Source of the DNA: Roseomonas sp. HF4
GTDB taxonomy: Bacteria > Pseudomonadota > Alphaproteobacteria > Acetobacterales > Acetobacteraceae
Assembly: GCF_005222755.1 (NCBI RefSeq)
Contig: NZ_STGD01000010.1
Coordinates: 1 to 64,000 of the forward strand
Length of the DNA stretch: 64,000 bases
Direction: 5' to 3'
Shown here: positions 25,472-34,013 of the stretch, piece after piece
How the letters are laid out: each line of letters begins with the position of its first letter
Numbering within the stretch: the stretch's first letter is position 1
Program-made: the position numbers and the translations under genes
Notes under the pieces: generated by a model
What the model was told of the DNA's origin: nothing
The model's input: the letters and a program-made list of their open reading frames with translations, nothing else
Database searches by the model: none

Positions 25472-25946
25472 CCGGCGCCGGTGCCCACGCCGGCGCCCGG
25501 ACAGACACCGCTGGCCAGCACGATACTCATAATTCTATGGTTTACTAGTCACAGCCTGCGCCGCATCGGCGCCAGGCCTTTTCGTTGAGCAGCAGATTGC
25601 TCGATACATCCCCCGCGCCATCGACAACCTCCTCGCAGGGGGCTGATTGTTACCGGGTTGAACGCACGCCGCAACGTGTATTGCCGGCATTGCGCGATTG
25701 GATATTGCCTCCCCCGTGTCGTCTGGGCGCAGACTCTAACTTGAGTGAACTATCCCTTGCTCAACTTGGTCCTTCGGTTGCGCGGCACACTGAAAGCCTT
25801 GCCGGCGGATGCAGATGCTGTGACGCCGAGCGTTCAATCGGCCGTTCGAACGAGCGGGGGCTCTTTGTACGATTCCTGCAGTGCCTGAATCGTGGTCTTG
25901 GGCGCGAAGCGGACCTTGCGCTGGCGGCTTCGACTGGACTCAGCAT
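25472..25946. other. Proximal boundary of the ABC-system cargo; probable promoter region
   Basis: About 475 bases without a gene, more AT-rich than either side. It holds the short frame MSIVLASGVCPG from 25530 on the minus strand and, upstream of it, AT-rich sequence suitable for a promoter of the three-gene operon. The part next to the tail tube gene (25860-25946) carries the CCGCTTCGCGCCCAAG-type sequence that recurs in alphaproteobacterial spacers near mobile elements. Confidence 0.45.
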
Positions 25947-26903
25947 CTACGCGAACTCGGCCCCGCCTTGCTGATTCCTGAGCGCCACCGTCATCATCCG
26001 CGCCGCCGTCGCGTTGTAGGCTGCGCGGAACTCGAAGCTGGCCTCGACCCCACCCGGCCCTTCGACCGGCGTCTTGGCCAGCGCCAGGTAGACCTCGTGC
26101 AGCGTGAAGGTCAGGCTGCGGTTCGCGTCGATCGTGTAGCCGAAGGCCAACTCCGCCGATGCGTTGGTCTGCGCCTGGGTCAGCAGCGTGATGTCGGCGA
26201 AGCGCGCGGTGATCTGGCCGGTGGCACGCGCGATGCCGGGATCCACGCCCTCCACCTTCCGGTCGGCGCGGATGGTGCGCACCATCTCCATGCCGTTGGC
26301 GTAGGTCAGCCGCGCCCCGGTCACCTGCGCGAGGGCAGAGCCGTTCCGGCTGATCGCGCCCTGCGCCTTGTTGAAGGCGGTGTAGGCGGCACTGGTCGGC
26401 GTGCCGCCGCTGCTGCTCGCGCTGGGCGTCGAGCCCTGCCCCATCAGCCCGAAGGTGGCGGTGGCGGGGCCGGTCGGCGAGAAGTCGATCTCCAGCGTGT
26501 CGGCGCGCACGCCGGTGCAAAGGTCGTAGTTCGGCACGTCCGGATAGCCGATCTCGACGCTGTTGGACGGCAGCGCGGCGGCGCCCGAGCCGAAGCTGTG
26601 GATGAAGTTCGGGCTGGTCCCGGTGGTGGTCGGCGGGCCGAGCAGCAGGCGCAGCCAGTGGCCGATGTTGACCAGGTCGACCGGCACCACCGCCTGGCCC
26701 TGCACGGTGACCGTATCGAGGAAGGGTGCGGCGGGATCGCGGCTGCTGCCGACGCCAATGACATCGGCATCCAGCAGCGGCTGCTCGGCACCGAGATCGC
26801 AGGACAGGAACGGCAGGCGCAGCCAGTCGCCCGCGGGCGCGGTGCCATAGGTGGCCTCGGGGATCACGAGCAGACGGCAATTGGCGCCGATGGCACGGGG
26901 CAT
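25947..26903 (-). CDS. Major tail tube protein
   Basis: A 318-residue protein starting MPRAIGANCRLLVIPEATYG, typical of tail tube proteins of lambda-like siphophages. The first half is a beta-sandwich with VDLVNIGHWLRLLLGPP and a C-terminal domain includes GARLTYANGMEMVRTIRAD and ATGQITARFAD. It polymerises into the tail tube around the tape measure. It lies directly upstream of the inserted ABC system, whereas its natural downstream partner, the G-like chaperone, is 7 kb away. Confidence 0.85.
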   Translation of the reverse strand: MPRAIGANCRLLVIPEATYGTAPAGDWLRLPFLSCDLGAEQPLLDADVIGVGSSRDPAAPFLDTVTVQGQAVVPVDLVNIGHWLRLLLGPPTTTGTSPNFIHSFGSGAAALPSNSVEIGYPDVPNYDLCTGVRADTLEIDFSPTGPATATFGLMGQGSTPSASSSGGTPTSAAYTAFNKAQGAISRNGSALAQVTGARLTYANGMEMVRTIRADRKVEGVDPGIARATGQITARFADITLLTQAQTNASAELAFGYTIDANRSLTFTLHEVYLALAKTPVEGPGGVEASFEFRAAYNATAARMMTVALRNQQGGAEFA

Positions 26904-26937
26904 CGGAGATCTCCGGGATTAGCGGGAGGGGGAAGCG

Positions 26938-27384
26938 TCAGGCCAGCGGCGAGCCGGCGACGGTGAAGAACAGGGCGACGGGGACCGAGGCGGCGCGCGC
27001 GGCGGCGGCGCCCTCGAACTCGACATCCTCGAAGTCGGGCGCGCCGGGCTGCGCCCATTCCACCGCGCCGCCGAGGCTGCGGTCGGCGGTGATCGCGGCG
27101 GCGATCGCCACCAGCAGGGCGTCCAGCTGCGCATTCCTTGCTGCTGGCGTCGCACCGGGGACGGTGACCTCGACCTCGGCGCGGTGCTCGATGGCCCAGG
27201 CAAGCGGCGACAGGATCGCGGTCTCCTCCACCGTCTCGCCGTCACGCAGGACCACCAGCCCGCCCGGCGGCAGGCGCTGCGGCACGGTCTCGCCGCGCAG
27301 GACCAGGGGGGGCGGATTCCTGCCGGCCAAGGATGTGGCCAGCCGGCCATGCAGCGCCGCGATCGCGGCCTCGCGCATGCTCAC
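26938..27384 (-). CDS. Minor tail / tail terminator-like protein (lambda gpU position)
   Basis: A 148-residue protein starting MSMREAAIAALHGRLA with a mixed alpha/beta body (LVVLRDGETVEETAILSPLA, AEVEVTVPGATPAARNAQLD). Proteins of this length between a Z-like joiner and the tail tube usually cap the tail. Its first bases overlap the DUF6441 gene's stop by 4 bases. Assigned by order and general pattern. Confidence 0.7.
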   Translation of the reverse strand: MSMREAAIAALHGRLATSLAGRNPPPLVLRGETVPQRLPPGGLVVLRDGETVEETAILSPLAWAIEHRAEVEVTVPGATPAARNAQLDALLVAIAAAITADRSLGGAVEWAQPGAPDFEDVEFEGAAAARAASVPVALFFTVAGSPLA

Positions 27385-28109
27385 GGTGCCGCCCTCCCGC
27401 TCTCACGCTCCCAGGCTGCCACGAAGCGCCCCGGCAGCCGGCGCAAGCCGCGCTCGGCGGCACCCTTCACGTCCAGCCGTTTGGCCAGTTTCACCTGCGG
27501 CAGCAACAGGAACATCGGCACCATGCCTCGGGCGAGCATGCCGCGCGCCCAGGCCTCGCGGCCCTTGCGGTTGCCGGTGCCGATCTCGGCGAGGCCGCCG
27601 GCGACCAGGCGGGTGCGGCGCCGCCGTCCGGTCTGCTCGCCCTGTCGCAGCGGCAGGCACCACACAAAGCCTCGCCCTGACTGAAACGGCCGCAGGAAGC
27701 CCTGGCCGGAGGCGACCATCTGCGCCGGGGTGACCCGCAGCCCCTTCTCGCCACGGCCGCGGCGTCCTCGCGCCGCATTGAAGCCGGTCGGGATCGCCAG
27801 AAACTTCCGTCCGCCTTTCGCCCGGATCAGTGCACCGCGCTCGAAGGCGTCGATGACGTTCGGCACCTTGGTCCAGACAAGGCCGGCGGGGCGGAGCGAC
27901 AGCCCCGCGCGGGGAAACACCTGAGACCGCCAGGCATTGGCGATCCCCCGCGCATCGCCGCCGAAGCTGCTGGTGACCTGCCGGCGCAGTTCCGCTTTGA
28001 CCTGCTCGGTCTCGGCGCGGATTGCCGTCATCGCGGCGCGCTCGCCGGCCCGGACCTCCGCCGCGAGCAGCTGGCGCAGGTCGCCGACGATGCGGGCGCC
28101 GAGCCTCAC
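27381..28109 (-). CDS. DUF6441-family phage tail completion protein
   Basis: A 242-residue basic protein. The GTG at 28109 overlaps the holin stop (GTGA) and gives the family's usual N-terminus (VRLGARIVGDLRQLLAAEV). Family landmarks are IANAWRSQVFP, LVWTKVPNVIDAFERGALIR, GGRKFLAIPTG and a C-terminal PMFLLLPQVKLAKRLDV. In gene order it matches lambda gpZ-like tail completion proteins. Confidence 0.8.
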   Translation of the reverse strand: MRLGARIVGDLRQLLAAEVRAGERAAMTAIRAETEQVKAELRRQVTSSFGGDARGIANAWRSQVFPRAGLSLRPAGLVWTKVPNVIDAFERGALIRAKGGRKFLAIPTGFNAARGRRGRGEKGLRVTPAQMVASGQGFLRPFQSGRGFVWCLPLRQGEQTGRRRRTRLVAGGLAEIGTGNRKGREAWARGMLARGMVPMFLLLPQVKLAKRLDVKGAAERGLRRLPGRFVAAWERESGRAAP

Positions 28110-28426
28110 GGTGTGCCGTCGCCCGGCGGCAGGCCGGTGCGGTGGCGGATGATGGCGACCGCAAGGTCGTGCAGCGCCGCCTGGCCGAGGTAGCCGAACA
28201 CGAAGGCAAAGAGGAACCGGCCGTATTCGTTGAACTCGAGGAAGCCCCCGAGGGCATAGCCGGCGCTGCCGACCAGGGCGGCGGAGGGCACCTCCCAGGC
28301 GAGGCACCAGCCAAAGCGCCGGCGTTCGGGGTTGTTCCAGCGGACGAAGCCGCCGGCGAGGCCGGCTACGGCGCCAAGCAGCAGGTCGCGCAGCATCTCC
28401 AGCAGGGTGAGGGCGTTCTGTGGCAT
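28106..28426 (-). CDS. Putative holin (LydA-like)
   Basis: A 106-residue membrane protein. Hydrophobic segments lie at about residues 14-28 (LLLGAVAGLAGGFV), 45-62 and 68-85 (FLFAFVFGYLGQAAL), with the conserved-looking FVRWNNPERRRFGW between the first two. Size, topology and closeness to endolysin and spanin genes fit a holin that times membrane permeabilisation. Overlaps the next gene by 4 bases. Confidence 0.65.
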   Translation of the reverse strand: MPQNALTLLEMLRDLLLGAVAGLAGGFVRWNNPERRRFGWCLAWEVPSAALVGSAGYALGGFLEFNEYGRFLFAFVFGYLGQAALHDLAVAIIRHRTGLPPGDGTP

Positions 28427-28437
28427 GGCGGGGACTC

Positions 28438-28746
28438 CTATCGCTGGCAGAGCACGCGCCAGGCGGTGCCGGAGGCGTCGCGCTCGGCGTGGGTGACGGT
28501 GAGCAGGTCGGCGCCGAGGGCGAAGCTGTCGCCGACGGCGAGTTCGGGCAGGACAGCGGTGGCGACGGAGAGGATGTCGGTGGCCGACAGGATTTCGGTA
28601 CCGAAGGCGTCCGCAACACGGTCGGGGGACGACCGGAGAACACGGACCGGAACTGCCGGGCCAGTACCGCCCTGCCGATAGACTGCCTCGGCGCCCAGGT
28701 TCGGATCGGCGACCAGGGCCGCCATCGCATCGGCGAAGGCGTTCAC
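28438..28746 (-). CDS. Head-tail attachment protein, lambda gpFII-like
   Basis: A 102-residue protein beginning MNAFADAMAALVADPNLGAE, then VPVRVLRSSPDRVADAFGTEI and a C-terminal beta section DSFALGADLLTVTHAERDAS. This pattern belongs to the small family that forms the head-tail joint (FII). Its start overlaps the Rz1-like stop by 4 bases. Confidence 0.7.
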   Translation of the reverse strand: MNAFADAMAALVADPNLGAEAVYRQGGTGPAVPVRVLRSSPDRVADAFGTEILSATDILSVATAVLPELAVGDSFALGADLLTVTHAERDASGTAWRVLCQR

Positions 28747-29042
28747 TGCTCGTCCCCGTCGGCGGGGTTCAGCCGCCGGACTGCCGCGAGCCGCCCGGCG
28801 CAGTCGGCATGGGCGGCGTCATAGGCGAGCAGCAGCTCCGCCACCTGCCCCTGGGTCAGGTGGTCGGTGGCTGGTAGCCCCGGCGCCTCCGCGCAGACCA
28901 GCAGCGCGCCAGGGAGACGCAGCGGCAGCAGCCGGATCTCCGGCGGCGCGGCCGGCGCGCAGGCGGTCGACAGCATCGCGCAGCACAGGGGCAGCGCCGG
29001 CAGCGTGGCTCGGGTCACGGCGGAGGGCCTCCAGGTTGGCAC
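28743..29042 (-). CDS. Rz1-like outer-membrane spanin lipoprotein, nested in the Rz frame
   Basis: About 99 residues. A short basic start is followed by a hydrophobic stretch (ATLPALPLCCAM) and LSTAC, a slightly degenerate lipobox whose Cys would be lipidated, then a Pro-rich stretch as in Rz1. Two-thirds of the gene overlaps the Rz-like gene in another frame, the overlapping layout classic for spanins. Start codon not certain. Confidence 0.65.
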   Translation of the reverse strand: MPTWRPSAVTRATLPALPLCCAMLSTACAPAAPPEIRLLPLRLPGALLVCAEAPGLPATDHLTQGQVAELLLAYDAAHADCAGRLAAVRRLNPADGDEQ

Positions 29043-29301
29043 CGAGGCGCGCGGCTTGGGCGCGGGCGCGCTCGGCCTCGCCGGTCAGCGCGGCAATGTG
29101 GCGCGCGTGCTCGGCGGTGGCGCGGGTCAGCGCCGCCGCATTCGCCTCGGCGGTGCGGCTGGCCATCGTGGCGTCGAGGCGCGCCGCGTCGCGCTGCGAT
29201 CGGAAGTGCCAGGCGGTCAGCGCCGTCATGGCGACGGCTGCTGCCAGACCGATCGGCACGGCGTGCCGGCCGAGCAGCGCAAGGATCGCGGCGCCGGTCA
29301 C
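28819..29301 (-). CDS. Rz-like inner-membrane spanin
   Basis: A 160-residue protein with an N-terminal signal anchor (VPIGLAAAVAMTALTAWHF, residues 15-33) followed by a long periplasmic coiled coil (residues 36-95, rich in Ala, Arg, Glu). That is the i-spanin pattern; with the lipoprotein it would fuse inner and outer membranes at lysis. The last third is low complexity because it is constrained by the overlapping lipoprotein gene. The start overlaps the endolysin stop by 4 bases. Confidence 0.7.
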   Translation of the reverse strand: MTGAAILALLGRHAVPIGLAAAVAMTALTAWHFRSQRDAARLDATMASRTAEANAAALTRATAEHARHIAALTGEAERARAQAARLGANLEALRRDPSHAAGAAPVLRDAVDRLRAGRAAGDPAAAAASPWRAAGLRGGAGATSHRPPDPGAGGGAAARL

Positions 29302-29696
29302 GGATACGCCTTGCGGTCGAGTTCGAAGTGCGGGCCGTCCCGGAAGGAGGTCCAGTCGCCACCCCAGACGATCGGGACGCTGAGCTCCTTCGCCGCGGCC
29401 TTCATTGCCGCGCCGATCTGCTCGTAGAGCGGCCAGTCCCAGCGGACCTCGCCCTGCTCCACCGCGCCGTCGCCGTCGTCGAGCCAGTAGGCCAGATCGA
29501 CCGCATGGCCGGTGAGATGCCGGCTGTTCATGGTGCGCGAGGCTCCGATCGCGACCAGCCGGGCCTGGCGCTCGCGCGTGCGCAGCCCCTCCGTCACGAT
29601 GAAGGGCACCGCCAGGCGGGCCCGCTCGACGACGCGCACCAGGTCGCGGTGCACGCCCTCGAGGCGCGCGCGGTCGCGCGGCAGCAGCGCGGCCAT
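29298..29696 (-). CDS. Endolysin, peptidase M15 (VanY-like) family
   Basis: A 132-residue zinc peptidase. The M15 motif SRHLTGHAVDL supplies His60 and Asp67, and GPHFEL supplies His123; VTEGLRTRERQARL is typical of the N-terminal half. Such enzymes cleave peptide cross-links of murein. There is no signal peptide, so it depends on a holin. ATG at 29696 overlaps the DUF2190 stop (TGATG). The open frame extends far upstream but that part is antisense-like and not protein-like. Confidence 0.9.
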   Translation of the reverse strand: MAALLPRDRARLEGVHRDLVRVVERARLAVPFIVTEGLRTRERQARLVAIGASRTMNSRHLTGHAVDLAYWLDDGDGAVEQGEVRWDWPLYEQIGAAMKAAAKELSVPIVWGGDWTSFRDGPHFELDRKAYP

Positions 29697-30046
29697 CACG
29701 CCCCCGAGGCCGGCACGCGGGCCAGCATCACGCGCACCGTGGCATCGGCCGCCAGCGCCGCGACGGTGCAGAGCCCGACCTGAAAGTTGCCGGTCGCGGT
29801 GGTGGTGATGCGGCGGTTGGTGTTGTCCCAGAACACCCGCGCGCCTTGGCTGATGGCAAGCGAGGGCTCCTTGGTCAGTTCGAACTCGCCGCGGGTCTCG
29901 CAGTCGACGCTGGCGTTCTGGGCGGCGTCGGACGCCGCCACCCCGAAGAAGGCGCCGACGAGCATGCCCTGGCCGGAGAGGATCCCGCCGGCATAGGGCA
30001 CTACCATCGGGATGGAGCGCGCGTCGGGACGGATGCAGTTGCGCAT
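29696..30046 (-). CDS. DUF2190 capsid decoration-like protein
   Basis: A 116-residue protein starting MRNCIRPDARSIPMVVPYAG, with GMLVGAFFGVAASDAAQN and WDNTNRRITTTATGNFQVG, all hallmarks of DUF2190, a small beta-barrel protein found next to capsid genes and implicated in decoration. Located immediately after the capsid gene with a hairpin between. Confidence 0.85.
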   Translation of the reverse strand: MRNCIRPDARSIPMVVPYAGGILSGQGMLVGAFFGVAASDAAQNASVDCETRGEFELTKEPSLAISQGARVFWDNTNRRITTTATGNFQVGLCTVAALAADATVRVMLARVPASGA

Positions 30047-30066
30047 GGAAGGGTCTCCTGAAACCC

Positions 30067-30090
30067 GAGGGCGCCCGGTGGGGCGCCCTC
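30067..30090 (-). terminator. Perfect 10-bp hairpin between capsid and DUF2190 genes
   Basis: GAGGGCGCCC (30067-30076) and GGGCGCCCTC (30081-30090) pair fully around a GGTG loop. Without a strong T-run it may act as a partial terminator or mRNA stabiliser that keeps capsid expression high relative to later genes. Confidence 0.5.
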
Positions 30091-30118
30091 GACGAAGCTG
30101 CTGCGGTGGTGGGAAGGA

Positions 30119-32209
30119 TCAGGTGCCCGGATTGAACCAAGCGCCGCGCCAGTCGATGGCGCCGACCCCGAAGTCGAAGATCACGCTGACCTCGACACCG
30201 TCCGCGCCCTGCACCGGGCCGGTGGTGACCTGCGGTCCCTCGGCGCCGTTCAGGTAGCCGTAGACGTAGACGGGTGCGGCGACCGGGTCGGAGAACAGGT
30301 ACCAGCGGTTCGCCCCGATCAGCGGCTCGATCACCGGCTGCACGAAGCCAGCAAAGACGTTCGCCTTGCCGATCTCGCTCGCCTGCACGACCACCGTTGC
30401 CTGCCGCGCGGCAAGCTCGAGGTTCGGCCCGACGAGCAGCCGCATGGTCTGGCCCATGGAGATCGGCAGACCGTCCAGCGTGCGCTGCTTCATGATGGCG
30501 GTGCGGCCGGCGCCGATCGTCGATGTGTCGAGCACCGTGCCGGTGCTGGCCTTGTTGGCCCGCGCGGCGCCGGTGGCGAACACCGCCGCGCTGCCGGTGG
30601 TCAGCGTGGGGCCGTCGCCATTGGCGCTGTTCAGCAGGTTGTAGGCGGTGGCGTTCTCGAACTCGGCGACGCGGCGGCCGATCGCCGCGGCGAAGTCGGT
30701 GAAGGCGCCGAGGTCGTCGTTGACCAGCATCGGTCGCGTGACGCGGATGCGCCGCGCGAAGGTCTGCAGCAGGACGATCTCCTGGCTCTCGGACATGGTG
30801 CCGACCTGGATCTCGCCGTTCTCGGCGAGCGGCAGCAGGGTCGGGAAGTCGCCGATGCGCAGGTGCCGGTGCGGCTTGAAGTCGCGGAAGTCGCGCCGGA
30901 GGAAGATCTGGCGGTAGGTCGGCTGCGCCGGCTGATAGGCGGCGAGCAGCATCTTGTTGGCCGCGGCCGCGAGCAGCAGCGGGAAGTCGCTGGTCGTGTG
31001 GAAGGCGCGCTCGGCGAGGAGCGTGGGATTGCGGGGCACGCTCCGCTCGCCTCGGGCGCGCAGCAACTCGCCGATCATATCGGAGGGGCGCCAGCCCATG
31101 AACTCGGCGTGCCGGCCGGAGCGACCATTCGCCCCCTGGGGCTGGTAGCCGGGCATGGCACGGGCGGCGAGCGCCTCGGCCATGGCATCGAGGATCTGCG
31201 CCGGATCATCGTGGCCGGGGCCGTTCTCGGCGCGCGCCGGAATGGACGGACGCGGGCCCTGCGCGACGAGGGCGTCGAACAGGGCGCGGCGGGCCTGGTC
31301 GCCGGTCCAGCCCTGGGCGATGGCGTCGGCACGGACCGGGGTGATGCGGTCCGCCGGCAGCAGGGCGCGGGCGGCCTCCACCGCGACGTCGATGCCGGCG
31401 ATGCGCTCGCGCTCGGCACGCTGGGCCTCGGCGCGGACCGCGTCGAGATCAGGCGCCGGCACGGCCGGTGCGGGTGCGGCGCGGGTCGGCTCGGGCGTCG
31501 TGGTCACAGTCGGCTCCTGGGGCGGGGTGGTGGACGGCGCGGCGGAGGGCGGCGCCGACGGGGCAGCAGCCGGGGTCTCCGGCGTCGTCTCGGGCATGGG
31601 TGGATCCTCATCAGGCAGGGCGGGCTCGATCGCGGGCGCGGGGAGGCCCTGCTCCCCCTGCGCCCGGACAGCGGCGTCGCGGTCCACGGGAACCGGCACG
31701 ACGGAGATCTCGAAGGGCTCCCAATCCACCGCGCGGTGGACGGTCTCGCCCGATGCCGCATCGGGCCGCGGCTCGTAGCGGTGCACGCGATAGCCGACGC
31801 TCACCGCGCGCAGCGTTCCGTCGGCGATGCGCTGCCAGATCGGCTCGACATCGGCGGCCGTGCTGAACTGCAGCGTGGCGTAGCCGCGGCCACGATCGAG
31901 CCGGGCGGCGGTGACGCGGCCGAGCACGTCGCGCGCACCCCCGCGGCGATGGGTGTCGAGCACCGGGGCGCGGCCAGAGCGCAGTGCCTCCATCCGCACC
32001 GCGTTCGGCGACATCTCCAGCTCCTCGGTGATGAGGCCGAGGGCGGGGACGAAATTGCGGGCGCGCGCGCCAGTCGACCACACCACATCGACGGTGCGCG
32101 CGGCACGGTCGACGGTGGCCGGCGCGGTGATCGCGCGCTGCGCCATGATGGGCGCAGCAGCAGGCTCCGGCGCGGCATTGCTGCCGCCCGGTTCGGTCGG
32201 TTCGGTCAT
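30119..32209 (-). CDS. Fused prohead protease and major capsid protein
   Basis: A 696-residue polyprotein. Residues about 25-180 resemble the HK97-type (U35) prohead protease, with His87 in DTHRRGG and Ser137 in RAVSVGYRVHRYE as likely catalytic residues. A Pro/Ala/Thr-rich and then helical scaffold-like stretch spans about 185-330. From about 400 follows the major capsid domain (FPLLLAAAANKMLLAAYQPA, LPLAENGEIQVGTM, RIRVTRPMLVNDDLGAFTD). The protease would cut itself away during maturation. An internal ATG (PETTPETPAAAP region) might allow separate scaffold-capsid synthesis. Confidence 0.88.
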   Translation of the reverse strand: MTEPTEPGGSNAAPEPAAAPIMAQRAITAPATVDRAARTVDVVWSTGARARNFVPALGLITEELEMSPNAVRMEALRSGRAPVLDTHRRGGARDVLGRVTAARLDRGRGYATLQFSTAADVEPIWQRIADGTLRAVSVGYRVHRYEPRPDAASGETVHRAVDWEPFEISVVPVPVDRDAAVRAQGEQGLPAPAIEPALPDEDPPMPETTPETPAAAPSAPPSAAPSTTPPQEPTVTTTPEPTRAAPAPAVPAPDLDAVRAEAQRAERERIAGIDVAVEAARALLPADRITPVRADAIAQGWTGDQARRALFDALVAQGPRPSIPARAENGPGHDDPAQILDAMAEALAARAMPGYQPQGANGRSGRHAEFMGWRPSDMIGELLRARGERSVPRNPTLLAERAFHTTSDFPLLLAAAANKMLLAAYQPAQPTYRQIFLRRDFRDFKPHRHLRIGDFPTLLPLAENGEIQVGTMSESQEIVLLQTFARRIRVTRPMLVNDDLGAFTDFAAAIGRRVAEFENATAYNLLNSANGDGPTLTTGSAAVFATGAARANKASTGTVLDTSTIGAGRTAIMKQRTLDGLPISMGQTMRLLVGPNLELAARQATVVVQASEIGKANVFAGFVQPVIEPLIGANRWYLFSDPVAAPVYVYGYLNGAEGPQVTTGPVQGADGVEVSVIFDFGVGAIDWRGAWFNPGT

Positions 32210-32211
32210 GG

Positions 32212-33687
32212 TCAGCCCTGTGCTGGGATCTCGCGGGGTGGCGCCGCGGCGCCGGTGGCAGCAATCTCGACCGCGGCCATCTGTGCGGCATCCTGCGCCG
32301 CGCCGGACTTCGCGACCCGGCGCGGATCGGTGTCGAGGGAAATGCCGGCCTCGTCGAGCAGGGCGTTGGCCTCGCGGATCATCTCCACCGCCGCGCGGAA
32401 ATCGTAGCCGAAGGCACCAGCGGCCTCGGGCTGCGGCACGAAGCCGGCGCGCACCTGGGCGATCAGGGCGGCGGTGTCCTTGACCGGATCGATCATCTCG
32501 TGCGCCGGGGGCACGTGGCTGACGCCGTCCGGCATCTCCATCCCCCAAAGCCCGAGCAGCGCCCCCTGCGCGTGGAAGCGCTCCGCGATGGGGCGCACCA
32601 GCATCGGGATCAACATGCCGTATTGCACCTGCTCGCAGAGGCGCCGGAACTCGATCTTGCCGGCACGCAGCGAGGAGTAGTTCGCCTGCGTCAGGTCACC
32701 GGAGACCTGGTCGTAGGTGAGCCCGGCGCCGACGGCGGCGGCCTCGAGCGCGCGGCGGGCGAAGGCGGCGTGGCTGCCGCCACCCGAGGGGTTCACCACC
32801 TCCACCGAGCCCATGCCGCGGCGATACAGGATCATGCCGGGCTCAAAGCTCTCGACGGCGCGGCCCTGGGCGTCGCGGAGCAATCCTGCGGCGGCGCCGG
32901 TCAGGGCCTCGTCGCCCTCCTCCGACACCACCGCGGCGAGGCAGGCCTCGATCTTGGCCTTCATCAGCAGCGCGGCCTCGTAATCGCCGAGGTCGCGCAG
33001 CCGCAGCAGCACCGGGGCGAGCCAGGAGACGTCGCGCAACTGGCCGGGCCGGCGCTTGCGATAGACGTGCAGCACGTCGCTGGCCGGCATGCGCTCGCTG
33101 TTCTGCCAGGTCGCGCCCGGCAGGATCCCGGCGGTGCCGGGGTGGACGCGGTGCAGCCAGTAGCCGATCGGCGCACCGGCCTCGCCGAGCGCGATGCCCT
33201 GGATGGTCGCGGCGCCCTCCACCATCCCGTTCCGTGCCGTGTCGAGGTGGTCTGCCTCCAACACCTGCAGGCGGAGGCCGATCGGGTTGGTGGGCGATGG
33301 CGCCACCATCAGGAAGCGCACGAAGCACTCGCCGCTCTCGACCACCGCCCGCATCACCAGCGCCTGCAGGCCGTAGAGGTCGAGCCGTCCCTCGGCGTCA
33401 CAGGCGGTGCTCTCCGCCCAGCGCTGCCAGGCGCGGCCGTGCGCATCGTCGGGCCATCGCGTGGTGATGCCCGCGCCGACCGCATTGCCGGTCCACAGAT
33501 CGACGATGCGGCTGGCATAGGGATCGTTGCGGACGGCATCGCGCGCGCGGCGGGCGACCGTCGCCGCGGCCAGGCCGACCTCGGCATTGGCGCTGCCACC
33601 CGAGGGCGCCCAGGCAGAGGCTCGCTGCTCCTGCGCAGCGGCATAGCCGCGCAGCACCTGCCAGGCTGCGCGCAGGCGCTCGATCAT
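32212..33687 (-). CDS. Portal protein, lambda gpB family
   Basis: A 491-residue portal subunit; the dodecamer is the DNA gate of the head. Typical landmarks: ANAEVGLAAATVARRARDAV, NDPYASRIVDLWTGNAVGAG, VLEADHLDTARNGM, VSGDLTQANYSSLRAGKIEF, and RRLCEQVQYGMLIPML. Start set at the ATG at 33687 (MIERLRAAW); 11 extra codons to 33720 are possible. The stop lies 2 bases from the protease-capsid start. Confidence 0.93.
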   Translation of the reverse strand: MIERLRAAWQVLRGYAAAQEQRASAWAPSGGSANAEVGLAAATVARRARDAVRNDPYASRIVDLWTGNAVGAGITTRWPDDAHGRAWQRWAESTACDAEGRLDLYGLQALVMRAVVESGECFVRFLMVAPSPTNPIGLRLQVLEADHLDTARNGMVEGAATIQGIALGEAGAPIGYWLHRVHPGTAGILPGATWQNSERMPASDVLHVYRKRRPGQLRDVSWLAPVLLRLRDLGDYEAALLMKAKIEACLAAVVSEEGDEALTGAAAGLLRDAQGRAVESFEPGMILYRRGMGSVEVVNPSGGGSHAAFARRALEAAAVGAGLTYDQVSGDLTQANYSSLRAGKIEFRRLCEQVQYGMLIPMLVRPIAERFHAQGALLGLWGMEMPDGVSHVPPAHEMIDPVKDTAALIAQVRAGFVPQPEAAGAFGYDFRAAVEMIREANALLDEAGISLDTDPRRVAKSGAAQDAAQMAAVEIAATGAAAPPREIPAQG

Positions 33688-33767
33688 CCCATACTCTCCG
33701 CTGGAAGCCGGGCGTGCCATGTCCCTGGTAAGGACTGCCGATCGATTTGGTACTGGAGGAGTGCCCC

Positions 33768-34013
33768 ATGGCCACGACGGTCACGACCAAAGGTCAGGTC
33801 ACCATCCCCAAGGAGGTCCGCGACCTGCTCGGCGTCGCTCCAGGCAGCTTGGTCAGGTTCGAAGTCGCCGAAGACGGGCGGGTGGTTCTCAGCAAGGTGA
33901 GCAACGAGGGGCCTGCGACGCGCCCACCAAGCCGCTTTGCCAAGCTGCGAGGCCGCGCAAGCGCCGGCATGACCACCGAGGAGATCATGGCGCTGATGCG
34001 AGGCGATGGGTGA
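33768..34013 (+). CDS. AbrB/MazE-type antitoxin (VapB), opposite to the phage late operon
   Basis: An 81-residue swapped-hairpin DNA-binding protein: TTKGQVTIPKEVRDLLGVAPG is the canonical AbrB/SpoVT motif, and the C-terminus GMTTEEIMALMRGDG matches VapB tails that wrap the toxin. Good Shine-Dalgarno GGAGGAG precedes the ATG at 33768. It sits between portal and joiner genes on the opposite strand, so it is cargo. The toxin gene that overlaps its end is only a stump. Confidence 0.9.
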   Translation: MATTVTTKGQVTIPKEVRDLLGVAPGSLVRFEVAEDGRVVLSKVSNEGPATRPPSRFAKLRGRASAGMTTEEIMALMRGDG

